A stretch of 64,000 nt of DNA from Synechococcus sp. PROS-U-1 (GTDB taxonomy: Bacteria > Cyanobacteriota > Cyanobacteriia > PCC-6307 > Cyanobiaceae), in assembly GCF_014279755.1 (NCBI RefSeq), contig NZ_CP047951.1, forward strand, positions 1,922,001 to 1,986,000, read 5' to 3'. Position 1 is the stretch's first letter. Every line of letters begins with the position of its first letter. Of this stretch, positions 52,401 to 57,141 are shown one piece after another. Made by a program: the position numbers and the translations under genes. The notes beneath the pieces were generated by a model, which had not been told where the DNA came from, did no database searches, and was given only the letters and a program-made list of their open reading frames with translations.

Positions 52401-52741
52401 TGGTCAATGAAAATGACTTGATTTTCAATAATATTCAGAGCAATCAGGCTATGGCTGATGACGGGGTCATCTTTTATGCGAAGCCTCTACTTCCGAGAAA
52501 CAATACGCTATCGAGTGCCGATCAAATTGAAGTTCATGAATACGCCAGAAAGCAGAACAATTCAAGTCACATCAAAACCTCAGCAGAGCCACTAGCAATC
52601 AATCAAAATTATGTCGAAATTATTGATACAAATATTGTAAACAACCAGGACAACTTAGCCTTGAATGGCAAGAATAGTGAGCAGAAAATTAACGATATTA
52701 TTGAACATCTAATGATGGCACACCAACAGCAGCCAAGCTGA
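37442..52741 (+). CDS. Giant DUF4347 repeat protein (about 5100 residues), surface or secreted type
   Basis: One uninterrupted frame. Residues about 28-165 are a DUF4347 domain with the family His-Gly (His83 in IAHGSPG) and Cys (Cys123 in WGCKIG). From about residue 380 to 2950 run roughly 100-residue beta-type repeats of the form GxIxLxxLQxTKDxxxxWxPQxWxAxGxLxL. Sixteen of these (residues 914-2577) are nearly identical, the others diverged. The C-terminal 2200 residues are AT-rich and unlike anything I recognise, except three weak repeats near the end with aromatic FYS/FST motifs. No signal peptide is visible. By analogy with the giant marine Synechococcus protein SwmB it may be type-I secreted and sit at the cell surface (inference). 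In-frame codons extend upstream to a TTG at 37232, but the ATG at 37442 is preferred. Confidence 0.85.
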   Translation: MPLSAARKTKKILENDDTSLATTRQEHIFIDTKLSIELDLEANLKKGKYKITRVDENTNPNRLREKIKKCANGKANKIHLIAHGSPGHLKLGLGLTLQNLEELTDWIDASNPRSKKTIIAWGCKIGKQARKRQSTNTTLITSSTDLGQQKTLPGHGPLTKLIYQTDTILSSPNWSSKGNSFRADKKPTRDPSNNNLWSIGPKQGARFWGKINAPGIQLPRRTLSKVEITSPTRNFEEWSIKFNPQKDDIQVNLPTSLIKAGTQDLQVIISGKNKKIDSWEATIKPQQSAIPLLNWRNKIKVNYDRIAKSYGLQGHYLVPGILKGKGAIEGIKIKNRNVNNPLQKWSITGNYLQNIEDLGLSSAKKIGINYSNEENTLSLPKISTKSSSDSSIFGGRVGIQDLILEQELKNGWTPKSWIARGELNFKPQGFGTNPDVAIRYQAGNGATEASYIVETFNFNATSNSLFSGNVSISDLQLAKGKDNNWGAQSWEGAGTLSVKTPGISLQANTNIRFQSDSSEFENKDIIIIESANLQAGSNDLLKAGAKVKDLIITKEPNNSWQIEGWNATGNPNLNSEGIKITGEVNIDYRRFDENGNSSYTISEASIDQSAPNGLMQAGAKAIDVVITKNKKNGWDLQQWVAVGKLNVPIQGINLAGSAEVAFKKSDTAKQPSQFTVKEATIKSSKDGIFKAGATINNLQLTTGTSRQWIPQSWQAFGELAFTTPSLALTGDVNVSYSNDEDLGARYQINQANIALDKSEQQTILSGNILLDNAVLVPDGKSWTFNQWQAQGNLTTAPEGLGLSTEVNIDYFRKGIKRNSQSKPYPNDTAIVKDANFSATGVDSIFQGRIDLTELQITKDENNQWNSQYWLATGFLNLDLSALSLDTSSEIDARYYREKTPKTDVPRWEADQLSVASDTSKDPTPVASGTFLKDTVYAKGNFAVGSGSIFSGNIELAEMQVTKDESGEWSPQYWLAAGSLDLGLSALGLKASSTVKAAYYRAETKKKNVPLWASQPIQVASDTSKDPTPVASGTFLKDTVYAKGNFAVESGSIFSGNIELAEMQVTKDESGEWSPQYWLAAGSLDLGLSALGLKASSTVKAAYYRAETKKKNVPLWASQPIQVASDTSKDPTPVASGTFLKDTVYAKGNFAVESGSIFSGNIELAEMQVTKDESGEWSPQYWLAAGSLDLGLSALGLKASSTVKAAYYRAETKKKNVPLWASQPIQVASDTSKDPTPVASGTFLKDTVYAKGNFAVESGSIFSGNIELAEMQVTKDESGEWSPQYWLAAGSLDLGLSALGLKASSTVKAAYYRAETKKKNVPLWASQPIQVASDTSKDPTPVASGTFLKDTVYAKGNFAVESGSIFSGNIELAEMQVTKDESGEWSPQYWLAAGSLDLGLSALGLKASSTVKAAYYRAETKKKNVPLWASQPIQVASDTSKDPTPVASGTFLKDTVYAKGNFAVESGSIFSGNIELAEMQVTKDESGEWSPQYWLAAGSLDLGLSALGLKASSTVKAAYYRAETKKKNVPLWASQPIQVASDTSKDPTPVASGTFLKDTVYAKGNFAVESGSIFSGNIELAEMQVTKDESGEWSPQYWLAAGSLDLGLSALGLKASSTVKAAYYRAETKKKNVPLWASQPIQVASDTSKDPTPVASGTFLKDTVYAKGNFAVESGSIFSGNIELAEMQVTKDESGEWSPQYWLAAGSLDLGLSALGLKASSTVKAAYYRAETKKKNVPLWASQPIQVASDTSKDPTPVASGTFLKDTVYAKGNFAVESGSIFSGNIELAEMQVTKDESGEWSPQYWLAAGSLDLGLSALGLKASSTVKAAYYRAETKKKNVPLWASQPIQVASDTSKDPTPVASGTFLKDTVYAKGNFAVESGSIFSGNIELAEMQVTKDESGEWSPQYWLAAGSLDLGLSALGLKASSTVKAAYYRAETKKKNVPLWASQPIQVASDTSKDPTPVASGTFLKDTVYAKGNFAVESGSIFSGNIELAEMQVTKDESGEWSPQYWLAAGSLDLGLSALGLKASSTVKAAYYRAETKKKNVPLWASQPIQVASDTSKDPTPVASGTFLKDTVYAKGNFAVESGSIFSGNIELAEMQVTKDESGEWSPQYWLAAGSLDLGLSALGLKASSTVKAAYYRAETKKKNVPLWASQPIQVASDTSKDPTPVASGTFLKDTVYAKGNFAVESGSIFSGNIELAEMQVTKDESGEWSPQYWLAAGSLDLGLSALGLKASSTVKAAYYRAETKKKNVPLWASQPIQVASDTSKDPTPVASGTFLKDTVYAKGNFAVESGSIFSGNIELAEMQVTKDESGEWSPQYWLAAGSLDLGLSALGLKASSTVKAAYYRAETKKKNVPLWASQPIQVASDTSKDPTPVASGTFLKDTVYAKGNFAVESGSIFSGNIELAEMQVTKDESGEWSPQYWLAAGSLDLGLSALGLKASSTVKAAYYRAETKKKNVPLWASQPIQVASDTSKDPTPVASGTFLKDTVYAKGNFAVESGSIFSGNIELAEMQVTKDESGEWSPQYWLAAGSLDLGLSALGLKASSTVKAAYYRGGTPINDVPAWTANQSDNVTASSSISSTGNSDEILDDTVFAKGSFEAEDSSIFKGTIDLNELQLTKDDAGDWSPRYWNAGGEFGINISGLELAGKAQAIFYRNGEEIHGDQEIKNDTEQSRVAETDTVIASGSLEATAGIFAGGIDLHNMQINQNKAGKWTPSLWNATGSLDLEIDVLNLKTKVNAEYYKSGTNKDYENDVVIVSAEPYKITGENSLFKAGSEVTLQNLVLERNNSGDWEATEWKATGEGQLGAGSLSFDGSITVGYEKGGERNNDSGKSSEAHNDETYFVEKAEFSAEGQDIFKANIEARDIILKKNSNNKWQAESWQADAKLALPGLPIKTNASAEILFNRDQDNEIFTVNNANVDISLAGIDLEGNTAMRYIKNDASKISYWDYIVGNLKAESGVNVGSLNFKTNGNLGFSYGELEPVGGVKRSIYGINGSLAFDQLGGPLKYLEINAGGKELSSNEAAIETILKLKERENFDQLSDEQLAKDTWHFGNIAAEAGPLNLGFVEVGSFGAKVSGSVGKTDMPYGLFKYNDEGVNLNSTKGTERALEIFAKDVTLEMGSFANTIAPIAQGINAFTKEAKTPLNQLTQKISAFNQIPTGKPVLDLQGDFIRFVKDFPNNPRKGSSDVLVIELMDKVIYLASLRSDYDFYPMTPVVTKAKEFVDNIDLLSNAEGSRSPSIKLPDLQYSLNMLNETSSEFLQKEDIPQQATDPTTLANVYGIPTMAGNTAARTASTSNSSYANLTFPVMNDVGGLLKKVFLTPEEPIDIAEIDMGLKVGAKAEGQTPGILSANFKVDTELSMNTALQASISMNDAYSFIEQPEDFATNFGNLILKGSSIDLKQTNLNVKAGVTIGAGINVMSAGCLDLWFTKICSPGVGASVDLGVHGNIDVKPVLRNPDGDTATNQTLNLYNLLNTSSARNLFKPNHKARTNKSQEWKGQDQVSIGDGLSGDIRSRLVDYEAIIDVDFKNYLNNLSTGLKEEEYLNVNIEFSNPLYVNKKTLSVSRIPGKPNSSIPIKQTGWLTTPYSLASIAKSYQDNKKDNTTYKQYLRFNNSFTVNQYQQTFKEELYKSLNNQPGLKSRIRRNIHTIVNRVIASASPEKINVALANRHAETLISDRSEQEKNVDIKIYKNGEEIEVAALSDEEQHDLSKYTIVDNSSSSNNPPGVSIEYAQLNLMEGENLQSSFDIGSQASDPMSDLHLEIIDSKENTIANLGSLKELTGGKVQEISEPIYQPIDSDAEGIVEYEKIEFETNSLFNVGVNVTKLNSDQLDRHKVNLIVVEPSNLNASSLNKLSGKINPENFSTGDYRWKISNKSEDSNQIGLANFSNNTGFNDFDKSISEIVGEEPSIFIDNIQLKTRESYDSFSDLLKDVWAKRPIRNQLLGSIMANVPEQNASLKMLRSAIDEKYSIINYENHLNTSSLAGREKLNSKQSLLLGLESKNPTKWSDFQAENTFSKYIHPSKRTSDYYDLDIDINANIYLTIGGTVRLGVTKESGTWATFDIWENTTPVKIGRVNNPPTQKMRGEFTVLNTDNENSLFIFSADPLEGLGSSSLSYAVSSRQLDQYSVSSTDLEINEISTLYAVEPIANNKVIAEFTNKSRKIEKLIQGSLIKPNVANGLRFGSSINHYIYTNDIDDHNKIEILASISQFNSLLNNLQAIIHDSIKTQKINLSEDDKYQIVNGKKRKRLHDQRQISAMDWAYNAFIGYMYLLHKGEVKDYNNGIAKALNDYLQAENRQLAKIDFSDPRFLKDFLTFSNILLSNYTNSVPNSSGSVSKQVQHNLLNDSIIDTLSKSLSIYSRQLAHNVESLAYQASNKASLAYGMAGLKNIDDKAREKVINYVHHQNKKGAIQSVQNVETIVDDITSIFDQTHTLQVGKSTFELGNRVLLEADKASSMRRDKSAYINISTLRESDSQDTLIPITVSTTLQYGKDKDFYFQGNPYRPPSNINIKKQTTNENLIIKKGKNADNIENGKITVQIEQPLGQILRAGNRNLTYELSNGKFSTLGDNLTPLVARNSTNKNSSINSLNHGKSYEGYTTNGGELTASDSEHLGLASYNSSKKMTKAIHEFSKISGKTAKFSRSYYTINESKIEELISDPNYILISSSLYYVSEKAGKDLSPVYQFTHKDDKYHAIYSLNKLVPNKNFERSGIAWYTKKMPNSLLPTCSTEGSIQELGEDTVNILDKKVSDKNLSIYINLNKVDGNNLRLNVDNLSTTLDLNGFSNNHEITFLNYNTEPLRIQLEGNSIVINDEKVVRLWGDGKPTPNASQSTTPNINCQEKGDPFLFIPSEHMKTLNINESSEVKAFKSKISGETQYTSNPQIASKLHQNYSQFEYNGVAFSTASEDPGKHKDIFKFTNNSTGQSFYSPKFSKNLMPKSDLERSEFPAFNASTNPADGLEGYRQIRNILRGTTQLVNENDLIFNNIQSNQAMADDGVIFYAKPLLPRNNTLSSADQIEVHEYARKQNNSSHIKTSAEPLAINQNYVEIIDTNIVNNQDNLALNGKNSEQKINDIIEHLMMAHQQQPS
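40181..45172 (+). repeat. Tandem array of 16 x 312-bp repeats (104 aa each)
   Basis: Units begin VASDTSKDPTPVASGTF and end NVPLWASQPIQ. They start at 40181, 40493, 40805 and every 312 bp to 44861; the last unit diverges after YYRGGTPI. By eye copies 4-13 look identical. Copy 1 has several differences (GSGS for ESGS), copies 2-3 share a GCC variant, copies 14-15 share GCA, and copy 16 has CTA. The period being a multiple of three keeps the frame open. Confidence 0.92.
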
Positions 52742-52938
52742 ACACAAGAACACATCTTTTCGATTGATAGAAATAAGCATTGAGATCATCGCCTTCTAAT
52801 TGATGTTGGTTCTGGTGATATAGATCTCACGACAACGCTGGTTCCATCCCGCCAAAATAATGTTTAATAACGGCATTTCACATCCATCAGCTTCTGTCTC
52901 GCCATAGCTCTACTCAGCCTGAATCCCGCCGCAGGCTG

Positions 52939-54267
52939 ATGCTTGCCTACGGCCTGGGCGACGCCGGCACTGGACTTGCGGCAACCCAGCTGGGCTTCTA
53001 TCTCTTCCCCTTTTTCATCTGCGCTGCAGGCCTGCCAGCCTTCATCGCCGGCTCCCTGCTCACGGTGAGCAAGGTCTGGGACGCCCTGAATGACCCGTTG
53101 ATCGGCTGGCTCAGCGATCACACCCGCAGCCGCTGGGGCCCGCGTCTGCCCTGGATGCTGTCTGCAGCCTTACCCCTTGGCATCAGCTTGACGGCGATGT
53201 GGTGGGTGCCCCCGGGCGACACCTGGCAGCGCACGACCTACTACGCCGTGATGGCGGTCCTGCTGATGACCGCCTACACCAGCGTCAACCTCCCCTACGC
53301 CGCCCTCAGCACCGAACTGACGCCCGACACCGCCATTCGCACCCGCCTCAATGCGGCGCGGTTCACCGGATCGATCCTGGCCGGCCTGAGTGGGCTGATC
53401 GTGGCGTCGGTGGTGCTCACCGATGGAGGCGGGGGCTACCTGGCCATGGGCCGAATCACCGGCAGCATCGCCGCCACCACCACGCTGCTCTGCTGCTGGG
53501 GCCTGGCCCCCTACGCCAAGCGAGCCCAGCGCCCCGTGCCCAACAACGAAGCGCCGATGCAGCAGCTGAAACGGGTGCTGGCCAACCCCCGCTTTCGCCA
53601 AGTGCTGGGGCTGTACCTGCTGCTCTGGTTTGGCCTGCAACTGATGCAGGTGGTGGCCTTGATCTGGCTGGTGCAAGTGGTGCATGTGCCCGCCAGCCTC
53701 TCCACCTGGATCCTGCTGCCCTTCCAAATCGCTGCCCTGCTGGGCCTTCAGCTTTGGAGCAACCTCAGCAACCGCATCGGCAGGGTGGCCACCCTGCGCT
53801 GGGGAGCGGGGCTGTGGATCGCGGCCTGCCTGCTGTCGATGGTGTTCCCGCCCCTACCGATGGATCCCGGCCTGCCGCACCTGCTGCCCCTGGCAGGCCT
53901 GATTGCCCTGGTGGGGGTGGGGGCCGCCACCGCCTATCTGATCCCCTGGTCGCTGCTGCCCGATGCGATCGACGCTGACCCGAGCAAACCGGCCGGGCTT
54001 TACACGGCCTGGATGGTGTTCGGCCAGAAGCTGATCATCGGCCTCACCATGTCGGTGTTCGGCAGCCTGCTCTCACTCACGGGCTACATCTCCGCAAAGG
54101 GGGGCAACTGCAGTGGGGCGCTGAGTTTCATCGAACAGCCGGATTCAGCCCTGCTGGCGATCCGCCTCTGCATGGGCCTGTTTCCCGCCATCCTTGTGTT
54201 CTTCGGACTTGTAGTGATGCGAGGCTGGCCAGACCGTGGAGCCCATCTGCAGAAGGCCGCAGGATGA
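52939..54267 (+). CDS. MFS/GPH-family cation-coupled transporter
   Basis: A 442-aa inner-membrane protein with about twelve helices. YGLGDAGTGLAATQLGFYLFPFF at the start and WDALNDPLIGWLSDHTRSRWGPRLPWML are the signature of the glycoside-pentoside-hexuronide:cation symporter group (MFS_2), which in cyanobacteria is often annotated as sugar or lipid-like transport. The start is ATG 52939. It overlaps mlaE by 4 bp, so it may belong to the same lipid or envelope transport function. The 197 bp before it (52742-52938) hold no gene. Confidence 0.85.
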   Translation: MLAYGLGDAGTGLAATQLGFYLFPFFICAAGLPAFIAGSLLTVSKVWDALNDPLIGWLSDHTRSRWGPRLPWMLSAALPLGISLTAMWWVPPGDTWQRTTYYAVMAVLLMTAYTSVNLPYAALSTELTPDTAIRTRLNAARFTGSILAGLSGLIVASVVLTDGGGGYLAMGRITGSIAATTTLLCCWGLAPYAKRAQRPVPNNEAPMQQLKRVLANPRFRQVLGLYLLLWFGLQLMQVVALIWLVQVVHVPASLSTWILLPFQIAALLGLQLWSNLSNRIGRVATLRWGAGLWIAACLLSMVFPPLPMDPGLPHLLPLAGLIALVGVGAATAYLIPWSLLPDAIDADPSKPAGLYTAWMVFGQKLIIGLTMSVFGSLLSLTGYISAKGGNCSGALSFIEQPDSALLAIRLCMGLFPAILVFFGLVVMRGWPDRGAHLQKAAG

Positions 54268-55013
54268 ACACGCCCCGCTCGATCAAACGCCTGGGCTCCA
54301 GCCTGATGATCGGAGGCCAGGCCGTGACAGCCACGCTGCGCGGCCGCATCAATCGCGGGGAGCTGGTCGATCAACTGCTGGAAGCTGGACCCGGCAGCGT
54401 TCTGATCGTGCTGATCATCTCCGTGGCTGCCGGCTCGGTATTCAACATTCAGGTGGCCGCGGAACTCACCCGACAGGGAGCGGGCTCAACGGTGGGCGGC
54501 ATCCTGGCGATCGGTCTAGCCCGGGAGATCGCCCCCTTGCTCACCTCCTGCCTGCTGGCCGGCAAGGTGGCCACCGCCTATGCGGCCCAGCTGGGCACGA
54601 TGAAGGTGACGGAACAGATCGACGCCATCACGATGCTGCGCACTGATCCAGTGGAGTATCTGGTGGTGCCCCGGATGATCGCCATGCTGGTCATGGCACC
54701 GGTGCAGTGCTTCTTCTTCTTCCTCATGGCGGTGTGGTCGGGGCAACTGACCAGCACAGCCCTCTACAACATCCCGCCGGCGGTGTTTTGGACTTCGGTG
54801 CGCACCTGGATGGACCCACTGGACCTGCCGTTCATGCTGGTGAAGGCCTTGGTTTTCGGGCTGATCATCGCGACAGTGGCCTGCGGCTGGGGATTGACCA
54901 CCCGCGGTGGCCCGAAGGAAGTGGGCACCAGCACCACCGGGGCAGTAGTGATGATCCTGATCCTGGTGGCTCTAATGGATGTCGTTCTCACCCAGGTGCT
55001 GTTCGGAGCATGA
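54264..55013 (+). CDS. mlaE: MlaE-family ABC lipid-transport permease
   Basis: A 249-aa permease of the Mla-type ABC system moving lipids between the membranes. The family motif region is GLAREIAPLLTSCLLAGKVATAYAAQLGTMKVTEQIDAI (residues about 86-124), with five hydrophobic helices. The ATPase and MlaD-like subunits are not in the window and probably lie elsewhere, as is common in cyanobacteria. It is translationally coupled to the transporter upstream and DUF3119 downstream. Confidence 0.92.
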   Translation: MNTPRSIKRLGSSLMIGGQAVTATLRGRINRGELVDQLLEAGPGSVLIVLIISVAAGSVFNIQVAAELTRQGAGSTVGGILAIGLAREIAPLLTSCLLAGKVATAYAAQLGTMKVTEQIDAITMLRTDPVEYLVVPRMIAMLVMAPVQCFFFFLMAVWSGQLTSTALYNIPPAVFWTSVRTWMDPLDLPFMLVKALVFGLIIATVACGWGLTTRGGPKEVGTSTTGAVVMILILVALMDVVLTQVLFGA

Positions 55014-55423
55014 GTTCACCCCCCGCCGCCGTCACCCTGAAGCCGGATGTGCGGCTGCCGCTTCTGGTGGTGGGCCTCGGCCTGGCACTGCTGCCGCTAC
55101 CGCTGACCCCCTGGCCCACCTTGGTGGTGGTGCTGTTCGGCCTATTTCTGCTGATCCAGAGCGCCAGCCTGCGCCTGGAATTCAAGGAAGAGGCTCTGAT
55201 CGTCTGGCAGAACGGCCGTGAGCTGCGGCGCTTTCCCTACAACCAATGGCTCAGCTGGCGACTGTTCGCCCCCTGGCTGCCGGGGCTGTTCTACTTCCGC
55301 GAAACCCAGAGCATTCACTTCCTGCCGATCCTGTTCAGCCCCAAAGAGCTGCGGGAACAACTGGAGCTGCGGGTTGGAGACCTGGAAGTGCCCAAAAAAG
55401 ACACAACATCACCCCAGCAATAG
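55010..55423 (+). CDS. DUF3119 family membrane-associated protein
   Basis: A 137-aa protein with two adjacent hydrophobic helices (about 17-50) and a PH-like soluble part (RLEFKEEALIVWQNGRELRRFPYNQW...FYFRETQSIHFLPILF) typical of DUF3119, a cyanobacterial and plastid family. It starts with an ATG overlapping the mlaE stop and likely acts with that permease; its biochemical role is unknown. Confidence 0.85.
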   Translation: MSSPPAAVTLKPDVRLPLLVVGLGLALLPLPLTPWPTLVVVLFGLFLLIQSASLRLEFKEEALIVWQNGRELRRFPYNQWLSWRLFAPWLPGLFYFRETQSIHFLPILFSPKELREQLELRVGDLEVPKKDTTSPQQ

Positions 55424-55473
55424 GGCGATACCGTGTCAATACAGTAAATAAATTTGCACGACATCGTGCTTCA

Positions 55474-55502
55474 GGCGTCTAATTTCGACGCCATCTTTTT
55501 TT
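55474..55502 (+). terminator. Rho-independent terminator after the mlaE-DUF3119 operon
   Basis: GGCGTC (55474-55479) and GACGCC (55487-55492) form a 6-bp stem with a 7-base loop, followed by a run of seven T (55496-55502). A smaller hairpin GCACG-ACAT-CGTGC lies just before it (55456-55469). Confidence 0.7.
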
Positions 55503-55530
55503 CTTGGGTTCCTTCGGCTGGAATGGAGGG

Positions 55531-56538
55531 ATGGAGAGCACGGCAGCTGACGCAATGCCCGACGACACCGACCTAACCCCCCAGGAGCCTGAAACGGAGC
55601 AGGCCCCTGCTGAATCCACCGGCGACCCCACCAGCGAAATCAGCGACGAGCCAACCGCCGCAGAGGTCAACCCTGTGGTGGAGCTGGCCCTCAAGGATCT
55701 GCAGGGCCGCCGCGATGCCCTGCAGGCCGAGATCACCGCACTCACCTCCCGCAAGGAGCAACTCGAGAGCGAGCTCAAGGCCAACTTCGCCGGCCAGTCG
55801 GACGCCATCGCCCGCCGGGTGAAGGGCTTTCAGGAGTACCTGGGCGGCGCCCTGCAAGACCTGGTGCAGAGCGTGGAAAACCTGGAGCTGGTGGTGCAGC
55901 CGATGGTGGTGCAGCCCTCCCCTTTGGATCAGGCCGCAGGCAACGCGGCTGCAGCGGCCAGCGCCGATGACGGCACACCGCCTCCCGCGGTGGCGGACAC
56001 CTTCCGCCCCGACGAAACCCTGATCCGCCAAACCCTGGAGCGGTTCCTCAAGCAACCCGACGTCTACGCCGACCCCTGGACCCTGCGGCGCAGCATCGAC
56101 GACCGTGACACGGCACTGCTGGAGGACTGGTTCTTCAATCAAGGCGGTCGTGGTGCCCAGCCCAGCCGTGGCACCCGACCGCGCAACATCCTGGTAAGTG
56201 CAGCACTGATCGCCGTGATCGGCGAGCTGTACGGCGATCAGTTCCAGTGTCTGGTGCTGGCTGGGGGACCGGAACGGCTCGGGGAATGGCGGCGGGGCCT
56301 GCAAGATGCCCTCGGCCTGGGCCGGGAAGACTTCGGCCCCAGCAGTGGCATCGTGCTGTTCGAACGCCCCGAAGCCCTAGTGGAACGGGCCGACCGACTG
56401 GAGGAGCGAGGGGAAGTGCCGCTGATCCTTATCGATGCTGCCGAGCGCAGCGTCGACATCCCCGTGCTTCAGTTCCCCCTCTGGCTGGCCTTCGCGGCCG
56501 GACCGGCTGAACGCCTCGACGACGACGACCTGCTGTGA
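55531..56538 (+). CDS. DUF3086 family protein
   Basis: A 335-aa cytoplasmic protein from the ATG at 55531 (a GGAGGG stretch directly precedes it; TTG 55504 and ATG 55555 are alternatives). An acidic N-terminus is followed by a coiled coil (about 48-85, LQGRRDALQAEITALTSRKEQLESEL) and the conserved DUF3086 domain (WTLRRSIDDRD, NILVSAALIAVIGELYGDQFQCLVLAGGPERL). Cyanobacteria-specific, function unknown. It overlaps plsY by 4 bp. Confidence 0.85.
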   Translation: MESTAADAMPDDTDLTPQEPETEQAPAESTGDPTSEISDEPTAAEVNPVVELALKDLQGRRDALQAEITALTSRKEQLESELKANFAGQSDAIARRVKGFQEYLGGALQDLVQSVENLELVVQPMVVQPSPLDQAAGNAAAAASADDGTPPPAVADTFRPDETLIRQTLERFLKQPDVYADPWTLRRSIDDRDTALLEDWFFNQGGRGAQPSRGTRPRNILVSAALIAVIGELYGDQFQCLVLAGGPERLGEWRRGLQDALGLGREDFGPSSGIVLFERPEALVERADRLEERGEVPLILIDAAERSVDIPVLQFPLWLAFAAGPAERLDDDDLL

Positions 56539-57137
56539 TCCTCACTGCCCTGCTGCTCCTGGCCATCGGCTATCTGCTGGGAGCCACCCCCAGTGGATAT
56601 CTCGCCGGCCGCTGGCTCAAGGGGATCGACCTCCGCGACTGCGGCTCCGGCAGCACCGGCGCCACCAACGTGCTGCGCAATGTGGGCAAAGGCCCCGCTC
56701 TGGTGGTGTTTTTGCTGGATGTGGGCAAGGGCGCCCTGGCGGTGCTCCTCGCCAAAAGCGTTGGCTTGAACGACTGGGTGCAGGTGCTGGCAGGCCTAGC
56801 CGCGTTGGCCGGTCACATCTGGCCGGTGTGGCTGGGCTGGAAAGGCGGCAAGGCGGTGGCCACTGGGTTCGGCATGTTTCTCGGGCTGGCCTGGCCGGTG
56901 GGGCTGGCCTGCTTCGGCCTGTTCATGGCGGCGATCAGCCTGAGCCGGATCGTGTCGCTCTCCAGCGTGGTAGCCGCCATCAGCCTGCCGGTGCTGATGA
57001 TGCTCTCCGGCGAAAGCAGCGCCTATGTGGTGGTGTCGTTGGTAGCGAGCCTGATGGTGCTCTGGCGGCACCGCAGCAACATCGAACGGCTGATCGCCGG
57101 CACGGAACCCAAGATCGGCCAGAAACAGAAGACCTGA
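56535..57137 (+). CDS. plsY: Glycerol-3-phosphate acyltransferase PlsY
   Basis: A 200-aa polytopic membrane enzyme that acylates glycerol-3-phosphate using acyl-phosphate, the first step of phospholipid synthesis. Catalytic motifs are GSGSTGATN (about 36-44) and GHIWPVWLGWKGGKAVATGFG (about 95-115). The GTG start overlaps the DUF3086 stop. It converges with the large minus-strand gene, with 4 bp between the stop codons. Confidence 0.95.
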   Translation: MILTALLLLAIGYLLGATPSGYLAGRWLKGIDLRDCGSGSTGATNVLRNVGKGPALVVFLLDVGKGALAVLLAKSVGLNDWVQVLAGLAALAGHIWPVWLGWKGGKAVATGFGMFLGLAWPVGLACFGLFMAAISLSRIVSLSSVVAAISLPVLMMLSGESSAYVVVSLVASLMVLWRHRSNIERLIAGTEPKIGQKQKT

Positions 57138-57141
57138 GGTC

